A stretch of 64,000 nt of DNA, taken from positions 186,001 through 250,000 of the forward strand of contig JAKLMB010000007.1 of assembly GCA_022813625.1 (NCBI GenBank), written 5' to 3'. The notes beneath the pieces are model-generated. The model saw only the letters and a program-made list of their open reading frames with translations. It was not told the DNA's origin and searched no databases. This DNA comes from Aaosphaeria pasadenensis (lineage: Eukaryota; Ascomycota; Dothideomycetes; Pleosporales). Below are positions 33,103-44,565 of the stretch, in pieces (position 1 is the stretch's first letter; every line of letters begins with the position of its first letter). Position numbers and translations under genes: made by a program.

Positions 33103-34289
33103 GTTGATGATGATGGCTGAGGGGTGAGCTTGATTCGAGATGTAGGGTATGCTCTGAAAGTCAGCAGTGAATGCTCTGATGCTTGGGTATGCGGTGCCAG
33201 AGTGTTCAGGATACAACGTCGTACCAGTAAATCAAAACGTCAGTGATCTTTCCGGTTTGGAAAGCGTAAGTAGTATCGTCTTCGGTGACGTAGTGCCAGA
33301 ATGTCCAGGATGCAACTATTCATGAGACCGTCAAAAGGAGGGAGGGGTGGAAGACTCACATATGGAGCCCGGGGACTTCGATCTGAGAGTGCCGTATTTA
33401 GGTATGAGGAGTCGTTCGGTTTCAGGACAACGGAGTTCCATTGGCGTGATAGCTGTGTGACCTCCATCCGAGCAGTTGGATCGTTTCTGTCTCTGGTTGA
33501 GTATATCTAATTAGTGTTCACCACATATCTGTCGGTTCAGTGAGCAGACTTCACTGTGTGTGCTTAAGGGACTGTCAGCAGTGAGGAACCACCTGATGTC
33601 ACGATGAGGCTCAGTGGTGGTTTCTTTGGGGTAGAAAGTTTGGACAGACTACTTACTGCATGCGGTACTTTGTACAGCATGTCTCTATCAAAAATCATGG
33701 ATCTAGTCAAGGGGAAATAAGTAGAAAGTGTGAGAATTCTAGAGCATGATGTGTCCTCCTCACACATCTAATCGTTCACAGGACATAAGGGATGAGATGA
33801 CGGTGCAGTTTTGGACGATTAGCATATAGAAGGAGGGAAGAGAGAGCGAATATAGTGCTTCTTATACTAGCTGCGAAAGACGAAATGCTAAGGGAGGCTA
33901 TATACTCCCTACCTCCCCTTTTCAGGGAAACGAAAAGAGCTTGAGGAGTGTGGTTCTTCAATGATGGATCGATTGACGTATGTCAGAGGTTTTACGCAAA
34001 AGAGAGGGAAAGACGAACGGTGACTCGGAATATAGAAAACAACATAAATGTAGATTTAGATATAAATGTTATGCAAAGTATGATGACTATTACCAAGTTA
34101 CCCAAAAATGCTCGCTCGCTCGCTGATCTAAAAATGCAAACAAAAAATGCTCAAGTCCAAAACAAAACCCCCAAAAGATACTCAAAGTAAAGACTGAATG
34201 AGAAAAGGGGTTAAAAGATCCCCAAACCACAAGTCCCATCACTTTCTCCGCCATGTAAGTGAGTGACCTCCCAATCGACCAACAACCGC
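33103..34289. other. Intergenic region
   Basis: Open frames on both strands (for example minus 33467..33240) are short and unsupported. The 33950-34200 part is A-rich. Confidence 0.4.
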
Positions 34290-34904
34290 TCACTTAAACT
34301 CAATCCAAGCCCCATCCCTCTTGCTAAACACGACATCCATGCCCGCCGTCCCGGCCGTCACAACCGGCACGACCTCCCACCCCCTCGCGACGCCCGCCTC
34401 CGCCGCCCCGCAGTCAAACAGCATGCTCCCCATGACGGTCTCGGCCTGGCCCCCCGGCGTCGCCCTCAAGCGTCCCATGAAGTTGCCCCTCTGGTTGCCC
34501 TTGCCGCCGTCGTTGGCGCCCCAGCCGGCGCTGCTCTTGGACGCGGCGCCGGTGGAGGTGTAGACGTCGAATTCGAGGGACGACGACGGCGCGATGACGT
34601 AGTCTGGGTCGTCGAGCTCGAACTTGAATTCGCACGTCTTGGAGGCGGAGTTGGGGTTGTTGAAGTAGAATTCGATGAGTGTGGAGATGGTGTGGGGGGA
34701 TCCTGGGGAGGATTGCAAGGCGCCGGTTGGGTTGTCGTAGGCGATGGAGCCGGAGGTCGAGTTGTAGAGGGAGAGCGTGGCTGGGTAGTAGAATTCGATG
34801 GAGGGGTTTGTGGGGTCGCCGAAGGGGAGGGGGTGAGGGAGGGCGTTGGTGAGGGTGAGGAGGAGGGAGAAGGCGGTGGAGATGGTGGTGGTGGTGGAGA
34901 ACAT
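34290..34904 (-). CDS. Secreted But2-C-terminal-like cell-surface protein
   Basis: Single exon, 204 aa, ATG at 34904. The signal peptide is clear (MFSTTTTISTAFSLLLTLTN, cut after ALP). The mature protein shows the pattern of the fungal But2 C-terminal domain: FYYPATLSLYNSTSGSIAYD, then PHTISTLIEFYF, then KTCEFKFEL followed by LEFDVYTSTGAA. Two cysteines are present. A sequon (NST) and many Ser/Thr suggest glycosylation. There is no C-terminal hydrophobic tail, so it is probably released or wall-associated rather than GPI-anchored. The family has no firm biochemical role despite its ubiquitin-like-binding name. A GC-rich antisense frame of similar length is a shadow. Confidence 0.75.
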   Translation of the reverse strand: MFSTTTTISTAFSLLLTLTNALPHPLPFGDPTNPSIEFYYPATLSLYNSTSGSIAYDNPTGALQSSPGSPHTISTLIEFYFNNPNSASKTCEFKFELDDPDYVIAPSSSLEFDVYTSTGAASKSSAGWGANDGGKGNQRGNFMGRLRATPGGQAETVMGSMLFDCGAAEAGVARGWEVVPVVTAGTAGMDVVFSKRDGAWIEFK

Positions 34905-35919
34905 GGTTGTTGTTTGGTGGTTGTGGTTGGTTTTGAGTTGGATTAGGTTTATGTTGATAATATCCCGAAAGAAGATATTCCCAAAGTCTCGAAAGGAAAT
35001 TGAGCGATTGAATCAAGGAGATAAAGGAAAACCTAAAGGAAATAGAGACGTAAGGAAAAAGAGGATGATGTACTGGAAGTTGTTGAATGCTGTTGTTGTG
35101 ATGATTCCGATATACTCATGTTCGATCGCGTTCTTATAGATCGTGAATTGTTCTCCATGTCCGTATGCCCTTACTGTACCAACTCCACCAACATTCACTG
35201 CCTGAGTGAAAATAGCCTGCGTCATACCGGATGCGGTATTCCCCAGTAGAGAGTCGAGGACTGAGCCACTGGGGCGTCCCGTTCGCTAATGCACTGCCGA
35301 GCCTCAACCTTGCCGTGCCGCCTGAGCACGTGGAGAATTGTATACTAACTCACCGCATAGGGCAGGACGTGGTCAGTAATGGGTAAGCAGCTGGAAAGAT
35401 ATATTGCACTTTGCAATATTCGGCCAGTAAAAGAAGAACTAGAATGTGCATTTGTAGGCGTATGGTGCCAAGACTCCTTCCGCCGTCCAGTAATCTCCTC
35501 ATCGAGCTGGCTTACTACGCCGAATACCGTAAATGTTCCAAGTACTACAATGCTGTTAATATGGGGGCGAAGAATACGGCAGGTACCGAATGATGAGCAT
35601 GAATTTGTCTCGAGAAGTAAGAAATATGGCACAGCGACTTGTCGCTTGGACAGTCCTCGCGTCTCAACGGAGATGATGAGAAATCAAAGGGCTGAACGAC
35701 CATGACATGACTGCACAGAACGACTTTGCGGACTGCTACGTGTAAGCATACGCGACGAAATGCAAAATTGATACCCGGAATGATCAATCATGGACGAAGT
35801 CCCTTGAATTGTAGGTGTTGTTCTGCAGAAGAGATCCCGGATAGGTTCTTGTGCGACGACTGCTTACGCATAATATACTGAAAAACATATGGCTAATCCG
35901 CGTGGATCACTGAGGCATT
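34905..35919. other. Intergenic region
   Basis: No supported gene. It contains the 3' region of the deaminase gene and the promoter of the But2-like gene. Confidence 0.5.
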
Positions 35920-37717
35920 TCACTCCTGCCACTCAGAGAATATTCTACGGAGTCTTGCACGCTGTTCCTCTCCCGTGAAGATGCAATCCGCAGCTCTTTC
36001 AGATAATTCGAGAGTCTGTTTACGATCGAGACCGAAGTGTGTGGCCGCCAGATGGTATTCTTGAGAGAGCGGGCTGCAGAAGACACCTACATCATCTGTC
36101 TGGAAGAGAATTAGCTTATTGTCCATAGCGCACAAGGCACACATACACTGAGGGCAACGGGAACAGAGCTGTGTCTCCAAGTACCAAAATGATGATCAGG
36201 AAAGCTACCACTGATCATCTTGGCATGGACATTGCAGCTGAGACAGAGTTCGACGCCAATATGCTGCGACTCAATTCTCGCGCGAAAAGCGTCGCTGACA
36301 TGGATCACATGACCCAGTCGATCAGGACCCCATGAAAGAAGAGTATCTAGCTCTTGATCTGTTCCCGATTCTTGAATCTCAGCAAAGTGCAGAGTTATAT
36401 TGAGACCTGCCGTCTTTGCTCGCGCAAATACTGGAGTGAAGATGCTGACATCGCCTACAGCAGGATTGCCACAAAGGTCAACCCCCACTACTCCCGCCGA
36501 ACGATACTTGATGGAGAGGTCGACGACCTCGTCTGCTTCGACCACAGTGTTACGGCGGTCAACAGAGAGGATGAGGAATGCTTTCATGGTATTGGATGGA
36601 TCATCATTATGCGTCTGCAATATGGCGAGAACAGTCTTCACGTAGTCCTCCTTGGAGAGACCTTCCTGGGGAATACTCCTCGGTGTGGTTCGTAGCTCTA
36701 GATACACAACGCCATCCTTTTGGAAATCGTCGAGGACTGCACGTGTAGAGTATCTATCAAGTGTGTCAGAGACATTGTAATCAATTGGTTGTGATCAGAT
36801 TTTGGTAATACTTGATGCTGTCTACGTCATTGCACAATTTGTAGATGTACGAGGAGAATAGTGGGAAGAACCTGGCGTAGAAAACATTTGTCAGCTGTCG
36901 TTCTTCGTACATCAAAGTGCAAAAGGCGAAGCGCAACGTGCTCAATAGCAATTTCACGAGACACGAATGGTGGCGTCGAAACTGTTTTACTAGCTCCCTA
37001 ATCAAGGAAGCGAAGTAGTGGATAGATGCAATTGTCGGTGGTGCATCAAACCATGTCGGAGCAAGGAGGGAGTATAACAATTAGAGTAACAATGATCAAT
37101 GGTATGCGAATGTGGTGGAATGGATATTGAAGTGCAGGCGGAGTGGAACAAGAATATCGGACTGAAACGGAGATAGTTCCAGATGTGTGGACATGTGTGA
37201 TGGTATAAGGTAGGCGTTACAACTCAAACGATGGCGAGTAAGATGGCAAAGTTTCTGGAGCGTACGTCTTAATGTCATAGTCTACCCTTCCGTGAGGGAT
37301 GGCGATCAATGGATCTTCTAGGTCCAGAGGGGAACCATTTGCGGTCTTGTGCGTCCATATTTGATGGAGACAATGGCGGGATATGCTGCCGGTGAGGTGT
37401 GCATGGAGCTGTGAAGGGGCGTTCATTCGTCATGTTAGCGGCAAGTTCATTCATGTGCGAGTAGCATTTGTAAGAGAGTACATAGGAGAGGGATAGGGTA
37501 GCGGAGTGGAAGACGGATAGTGTGAAGTAGGTCTTGGCGACATGTCGGTGGAGACTCGGGAAGGGAGGGAGGGAAGCAACTAATGCAGAGTAAAGAAGTG
37601 TGGAGGGCTACTCGTAAGTTTGTAATACGAGTAAGAACAAACAATAATTTAATTTACCTCGATCTTAGGCAGTCTCCTAGTGAAATCGAGATCGACCGGT
37701 AGAGGCACTGTGCTCAT
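35920..37717 (-). CDS. Adenosine deaminase-like protein (ADAL/N6-methyl-AMP deaminase type)
   Basis: Exons 37717..37658, 37408..37266, 36871..36812, 36753..36147 and 36099..35920 encode 349 aa. The N-terminus LPKIELHAHLTGSISRHCLH carries the HxH zinc motif. Next come YDIKT-FFPLFSSYIYKLCND and YSTRAVLDDFQKDGVVYLEL, typical of ADAL rather than adenine deaminase. The catalytic pair is in LHFAEIQ, with later DRLGHVIHV and a STDDVGVF motif supplying the remaining histidine and aspartate ligands. ADAL-type enzymes hydrolyse N6-methyl-AMP to IMP. No signal or targeting motif is seen, so it is cytosolic. The first two introns are 249 and 394 nt, far longer than others in the window, yet the flanking exons join exactly at conserved positions; the other two introns are 58 and 47 nt. 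Confidence 0.9.
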
Positions 37718-40700
37718 AGTGGTGGGCAGTGTTGTTCGTGGAGTGGGCACTATCTACCCAGAGTGAGAAATGGATACAGGGTGCGGATTAGTTGATGATG
37801 AAGATGCAATTGATAATAGTTGTGGTGGTGAGAATGAGATGATGAATAGGGTGGGTGAAAGGTTGGAATAAGGTGTGAGGTGGCAGAGGCACTCACGAAG
37901 TCGTATGCGACTAGTAGGATGATGACAATTCCCCTGTATATCTTATGTAGCTACCTTGTAGTATTAAGACTCAAGAGAGTAAGTTGTGAGGTAGATGCAG
38001 GCCAATGATGGAGGTAAAGGGGAACGATATGCAACAAGATGGAGCAATGGAATAGGAGACTAGCGAATGGAGGTTAACGATTTATTCGTAGTGTCACGAC
38101 TGTAACTACTGTGTGGCATGTAGTGTGTGATTCTCTACCTAGGGCCCGGAGCGACCGCTAATTCAAGTTTAACGAAGGAAGAACTAGAACTAGGAGAGGC
38201 TCATACCCACTTCCACATCGACCACCAACTGCACAGAGTCCCATCTAACTTGTAGGGGTCATCAATATAGAGTAGAGACTGAAAGAGTTAAATGTCGTTC
38301 GTAGAGGTGATGTGATGAGAGAAGAGAGGATACCTGTGCAAGTATCCCGTACTCGGTACCTAGGTAATTACAGAGGGATGTCAAAGTCGCTGATAATGTA
38401 TGCAAAAGAATGACCAATTGGAAAGAGCGAATAGCGATAAGATGAGCTTTGTCTTCTCGAACATTACCAAGTACAACAAGGAGTTCTGAGTATATAATCA
38501 CCGAATATACCTATCCTTTACAGAATATACCAATATCTGTAGGCTGGCAATACATACAAATGACTGTAATACTCCGTACTCCCCTAAGAACTAATTCCCA
38601 CGGCAGGGTCCGCGATATGCAGACGATGATAACCCCGTTCTTCCCCCCCTGCCTCTGTCTCCGCCAATAATGGGTCTGCATCTGGTGCCTGCATCAGCCT
38701 GCACCTTGTGCTTTTCTGTCACGGCTTCTTGTCAGCTTCCATTGCAGCTTCTGCGTTGTTGATCATTCTCCTTCTTTTCCTTTTCCTCTTCCTCTTCCTA
38801 TTGCTTTTCCTCCCATGTAACATTCCCAGTAAATAATGTTCTCTTCCCTTCTCTAGCTTCCTCTCGGCCCCTTCCCCATCCACCTTCGTTCCTTCCCCTG
38901 AAGCTGTTTAGCTTCCAACGCTAACCCTTATCAGTCGCGCAATATACGCTAGCGAAGAGCCACAGACCTCGTTCGCGATTCAATTCCTACGAGACGACTG
39001 ACTACTGAGGTTCAACAATACTCGCTTCAATATCGAATAAAGGGGAGAGTCAATCTGAGCAACATCTCCTGGAATTGCACTTCAGTAATAATCGATTCCG
39101 TTCTCCGTACTTCGTGCATCATCGCTTTCAAGAGGAGCGCATCGGTCTAGAAGTGGACTCGATTAATCGATGGAAGGAAAGAAGGAGTGATATGACCCGA
39201 TGGCTGCCCACCCGTGCGCCTCTTCCACACTTTGACTGCCCATGCCATCCCAGCCACTTGCGCGCGCACATTCACACACACATATACCGATGCATGCCAA
39301 ATATCTTGACCTTACACAGTAAAGGAGATGGAAAAGGTTAAGAAGAGGTATGGATCGTTAGAGCAACCATTATTGCTGCTTGTCACTATTACTACCCCGT
39401 ACCCACTAGTCATACACCTTCCTTCCCTTGCAAACCTCCACTATCGCTCCAATCAGAGTTGGTAACAAATTATCTATCACTATGATGCTCTTCGACCTCT
39501 CCTCCGTACTTTACGATGATGACAGCGAGATGTTCCACCACCATAGAGGGTGTATCTGGATGCTTCCTTGATTCAATGATTGCCATCTGTCTTCGCTGGT
39601 CGTCCGAATCGAGTAGTGGTGTCGCGGACTAATTCGCTTAAACCGACGGAGCGAGAGACGAACGCAGACCATCAATGTCCATGCCCACAGTTCCCTGTGG
39701 CTTAGTGGCCAGCCAACCTTTTAGATCAACACCCCAACTGAACTGAACTGAATCGAAGAGAGAAAAGGGTCGAGAGGTCGCAAAATGTGTAAAGGAACAA
39801 CGATTGGGACGTTGGAAATGAGGAAGAGGTACTCCGTAGAAGCAGCACGAAAAAGAGACCAGACAGAGCAGAGACAGAAGATGAAGCCAAGCATGTTAGA
39901 AATCCGGCGTTCGGCCCTTTCTCCCCCATTGTCCATCTCCCGTTGCTCTCTGCTAATTATCACTAATGGAGACTACTAATTGTCACTACTGGCTACCTAA
40001 TTCATCTCTCGTACCTCCGCAGACAATACTGTACTGTAATGTACCTACGAGTTCTACTGTGTAATCTCCCAGCCTTCCGCCTAAACCGTGGCTAGTCATC
40101 AACCAAGCATCTACACTAGACCTGTTCGAGTAGCTAGTATTGATTGATTGGTCCAGTCCTGACCCAGACCATTCCTAATCTGTCCCCTCCCTCCTCATCC
40201 ATCCTCCTAATCCCCCATCTCCTCATCCTCTTGAATTTTTCTTACTCTCACTCTCACTCACCTCACAGCCCTTCCACTTCCAATTCCTCCCTCCTGTTTA
40301 CCAATCTACCCTATCACCACCTGCACTCACTAACTGCTTCGAACAGGCTAGCTACAGCAATCTACGGCGGTCTGCTCTCTCACTTTAGACTAACTAACTA
40401 TCCCGTTCTTACGCCTAACCACACTCTCCTCCTTCTCGTACTACTATTGCCTACTGGGTTACCACTTACTTACCATCCTAGTAGCTTCCTTCTCCTCCTA
40501 CTGCTAATCACCGACGACAAGACAAAAACACCTTCTACTCATCTCTTCCATTCTCACCCTCCCCTACCACCACTGTCCGCCATCCGCTCCCTCATTAAAC
40601 AGCAAGCAAGCAATTGCTGCTCTCTCTTTCCCTCTCTCTTCTCCTCTCTGCGCGCGCGACAATCTCCTCGTCTTCGTCCAACATCCAGGTCTTCACCCTC

Positions 40701-40902
40701 GTTCCCAGCCTCGTGTCCGCGTCCCCCCCAGTCCCCGACTCCCCCGTCGCTGCACTCCCTGCGCGCGGACCCCCCTGGATCTTGCCTGTCCTCGCCAACT
40801 CCTCACGACGCCCCTTCGCCATCTCCACATCCACAACAACCTCCAACCACACTCCTCCATCTCTTCCTCTCTCCTCCCCCTCTGTGATTCTCACATCGTA
40901 GC
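37718..40902. other. 3.2-kb gene-free region including the G-beta promoter and leader
   Basis: No supported gene. TACTCCGTAC occurs at 38570, and TACTCCGTA at 39830. From about 40150 to 40900 the plus strand is strongly C/T-rich with an open but repetitive Ser/Pro/Leu frame. I read this as a long 5' leader of the G-beta gene rather than protein. Confidence 0.5.
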
Positions 40903-42228
40903 ATGGCCGATATGAGTTCAGAATCCATCCAGCAGAAGATACAGGTCGCGAGGCGCGATGCCGAGGCCCTCAAGGACAGAATAAAGCGCAAGAAGGACGA
41001 GCTCGCTGACACCACCCGTACGTTGCGCTGAACCTCTCCCATCTCCCAATTACCATCTCACATCTTCTCTTTTTCTTTCTTGCCCAAGGCTAACATTTTC
41101 TCTCCAGTCCGCGATGTCGCGAAGCAACGTGTCGAGGCTCTGCCCCGACTCACCATGAAGACGAAGCGCACCCTGAAGGGCCATCTCGCCAAGATCTATG
41201 CTATGCACTGGTCGACAGACCGACGGCATCTCGTCTCTGCCTCTCAGGATGGAAAACTCATCATCTGGGATGCATACACCACGAACAAGGTCCACGCCAT
41301 TCCTCTCCGCTCCTCATGGGTCATGACCTGCGCATACTCCCCGTCCGGCAACTACGTCGCCTGCGGTGGTCTCGACAACATCTGCTCCATCTACAACCTC
41401 TCCGCACGGGAAGGCCCAACTCGCGTCGCCCGCGAACTTTCTGGTCACTCCGGATACCTCAGTTGCTGCCGATTCATCAGCGACAAGCGCATCCTCACTT
41501 CCTCCGGTGATATGACCTGCGTGCTCTGGGACTTGGAGACCGGTTCAAAGGTCCACGAATTTGCCGACCATCTTGGAGACGTCATGAGCTTGAGCATAAA
41601 CCCTCTCGACCATAACCAGTTCGTCTCTGGTGCTTGCGATGCTTTCGCTAAGCTCTGGGATATCCGACAGCAGAAGTGCGTCCAGACCTTCGCCGCCCAT
41701 GACTCCGACATCAATGCCATCCAATTCTTCCCCAACGGCAATGCTTTCGGTACTGGCTCCGACGACGCTTCCTGCCGCCTCTTCGACATCCGCGCCGATC
41801 GCGAACTCCAGAGCTACACAGTGAGTGAAATCTGTCTCGCAAGATTGCGATTCGTCTGCAGATTACTAATACAATTGGTCAACAGATTCCCGAGCCCGTC
41901 TGCGGTATCACCTCCGTCGCTTTCTCCGTCTCCGGCCGTCTGCTCTTCGCTGGTTATGATGATTTCGAGTGCAAGGTGAGCAATGATTGGAATATGCAAT
42001 GAAAAGCACGGCAGGACGCTAACAAATTCATAGGTCTGGGATGTTCTCCGAGGCGAGCGCGTAGGAACCCTTCAAGGACATGACAACCGTGTCAGCTGTC
42101 TCGGTGTCAGCAACGATGCTTTGTCTCTATGCACTGGTTCATGGGACTCCATGGTACGTTGCGATGTTGCTCCTTGGTTAAGTCAACACATAGCTAACTT
42201 TACGCTACAGCTCCGCATCTGGGCATAA
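40903..42228 (+). CDS. Heterotrimeric G-protein beta subunit (7 WD40 repeats)
   Basis: Exons 40903..41017, 41108..41820, 41886..41975, 42034..42153 and 42211..42228, with introns of 90, 65, 58 and 57 nt, give 351 aa. An N-terminal coiled coil (QQKIQVARRDAEALKDRIKR) pairs with G-gamma. Seven WD blades follow, starting LKGHLAKIYAMHWSTDRRHL, with canonical ends such as GKLIIWD, MTCVLWD, FAKLWDI, CRLFDIR, ECKVWDV and LRIWA at the C-terminus. It matches fungal G-beta (SfaD/Gpb1/Gnb1 type) throughout rather than the RACK1-like protein. It signals at the plasma membrane with G-alpha to control growth, sporulation and secondary metabolism. The last exon codes only five residues plus the stop. A phosducin-like chaperone gene lies upstream in this window. 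Confidence 0.96.
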
Positions 42229-44565
42229 AAGACGCCTGTAACAATACTACGCGAGATCATGTGGTGATGCAACGACCACGAATGACTGTGAGAAAGTTCC
42301 TTTAATTTTCTGGCCTTCCTACGATACAAAACCTTTCCTCGATGTTCCTACCACCATACCCTGTTACATCCTCGAAGCTCCACCCGGCGTCATTTCTTCC
42401 AAAGCGCTACGGCCGCACCCTCAACATAATACGCACCTGCATCCATCCATCTCCACGGACCGACACGGGCAAAGTCCTATCACATGCGGGAATCTGGGGC
42501 GCTTGGGACCATTTTCTTTTCTTGACTATGTTTTCTTTCTTCGCTGCCATACCACCTTTTATTTCCTCTTTTTTTCTCTGGGAAGGACGGACTCAGGTCT
42601 TGTTCTCAAACTCTGGGTGGGCTTGTTCTGCGTACACGCGAAAATGCCTACTTTGCCGTTACCATCACCATCATCATGAGACTACTGCTCTACTACCTTC
42701 TACTACTACTACCGAAATCCACCTCAGCCTTTTTTCCTAGATCATACTACATTTGGTGACTCGCTCGTGTTATCCCGTTTGTTCACTGCCGGTTTTGTTC
42801 AGTCTGGTTACGAGAGCGAGGCTCTCATGTTGGACGATGAGATGGTGGGATGGGTGTGGAGGTATAGATGGTTGGCGATGGTGATGGTGACGGTGGCAGT
42901 AGGGTATGGGCCATAAGTACCTACTGATCAAAATCATTGTCTTGAAACTCTTTTGGCCCATTCATTAATCTTGGATGGTAGTGCTCGTGCACCCGTGATG
43001 CTGTGCCCGTCGTATAGTCAATATCTGCTAACCTTGTCCTTGTCAATCAAATGTAGGTCATTGTTGATGATCCTCTGGAGCAAGGACCCGTCATACATGG
43101 GGAAGAATAGGTAGGGAAGGAAGTGAGCTGGATTGTAGATGAATGGATTAGAATGGGATAGAATAGATTGGATCAACTAAGTGTGTACTTCATTCTACGA
43201 ATATTTGTATAAGACTTGAGATTCAATATCGAACGAGCGGTCTTCATAGTGTGGTGGTTGCAGCATTGATTGAGGCTATACAATGCATATAAACCACGTG
43301 ATTGCCTCACTTCACCACCATACCTACAAAAGCAAACATCTTCCTGACACTTTTCCATCTCGACCAAGTACTTAGTATAATTTAGTACCAAACACCTAGG
43401 ATCATCAGCCGCTTCCTCCAAACATACGAGGAGCAACTGGCGGTGATATCGGGTTCCTAGACCCGACCAAAAAGGCCAGACATCCTTCTTACTTATATCA
43501 CCTCTACTATCGAATATCTCAATCAATCAGCAACAGCAGGTATACTGTGGCGCAGAAATGTAGTTCATTCCGCCCCACGAGCACCGTGTCCAAAATCTCC
43601 CCTCCAATAAGCCGACATAACCGATTGCGGATCTGCTGGGGTAAGAAGAGGCAAAGACGTGGTTTCATGTCAAGTTCGGAGGATTCGATTACATTTTCTT
43701 TTCGCGCCTTCTCTTTTCTCTTTCTCTTTACCCTTCGCTTGAAGGAGATGCCACCGTTCGACATCGCTTAAGTGGTGGCGCTTGGGTGAGACGACTAGGG
43801 AGTCGTGGCAGGGGTGGAACTTCGAGAACTTTACACCAGATTCTTCTAAACTTCGATGTTTGGCGATGGAGTGCGTGGAGTGCGACGGCCCGGCTGGGAC
43901 GTATTTGCGTCGCGATGGACTCCTTTACTTGCAGGATTTAAGTTCATGGCCTACCTATGCGAAGAAGATATCTTCGACATGTGCGCGAGAGTGCTGATGA
44001 TTGCGCGCAGCGCGATGTGAATAGAGGTAACGTTTGCGGATATGGAATCACGACTTCGAGACTGCGACGGCACGACTATCTGACGGTGTTGAATAGAGGC
44101 ACCAGAGGCACCATGAGGGATCAAGAGGCACTGAGAGGAAGGGAATCCATCGAGTGCGCGCGAAATTGGCTGTCTATTCTATATATTCCTCTAGCCTGGT
44201 CATTTGGGGTTCTTGAGGATTCGACGAGGCTGTCTGTGCCTCGAAGGAACACTGTCAACGTATAGGGCAAGGCAATGAACAGGTCATCGCTTGCGAAAAG
44301 GCAGAAGTTGTGAGTTTGCTGTTACCATTGGTATTCTCGATCCCACGATGATTCTGGCCTCTATAGCCAATACATATACAACCACAATGTTGTCAACACC
44401 ACGATCCATCCAAAACCCTGACCAGGCCGACCACCTATATATGCGACTTTGTCCTACAGCTTACCCACCCAGCTCCTCTACTGATTAGTTTTTAATCAAC
44501 GCCACTATCAACCGCTCGGACAAGTTCCTCGAATCATTCTCCGCTTATCGCGCTGGTTATACAGA
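42229..44565. other. Gene-free intergenic region
   Basis: About 2.3 kb. Frames at 43547, 43782 and 43957 (plus) are short and lack recognisable domains. The first 300 bases are probably G-beta 3' untranslated sequence. Confidence 0.5.

Noticed and set aside
34263..34946. 227-codon Gly/Val/Glu-rich frame opposite the But2-like gene
   Set aside because: A GC-skew shadow of the antisense secreted protein, which has a real signal peptide.
40144..40887. 247-codon plus-strand Ser/Pro/Leu-rich frame upstream of G-beta
   Set aside because: It is a product of the C/T-rich leader; the composition is repetitive and it abuts the true G-beta start.
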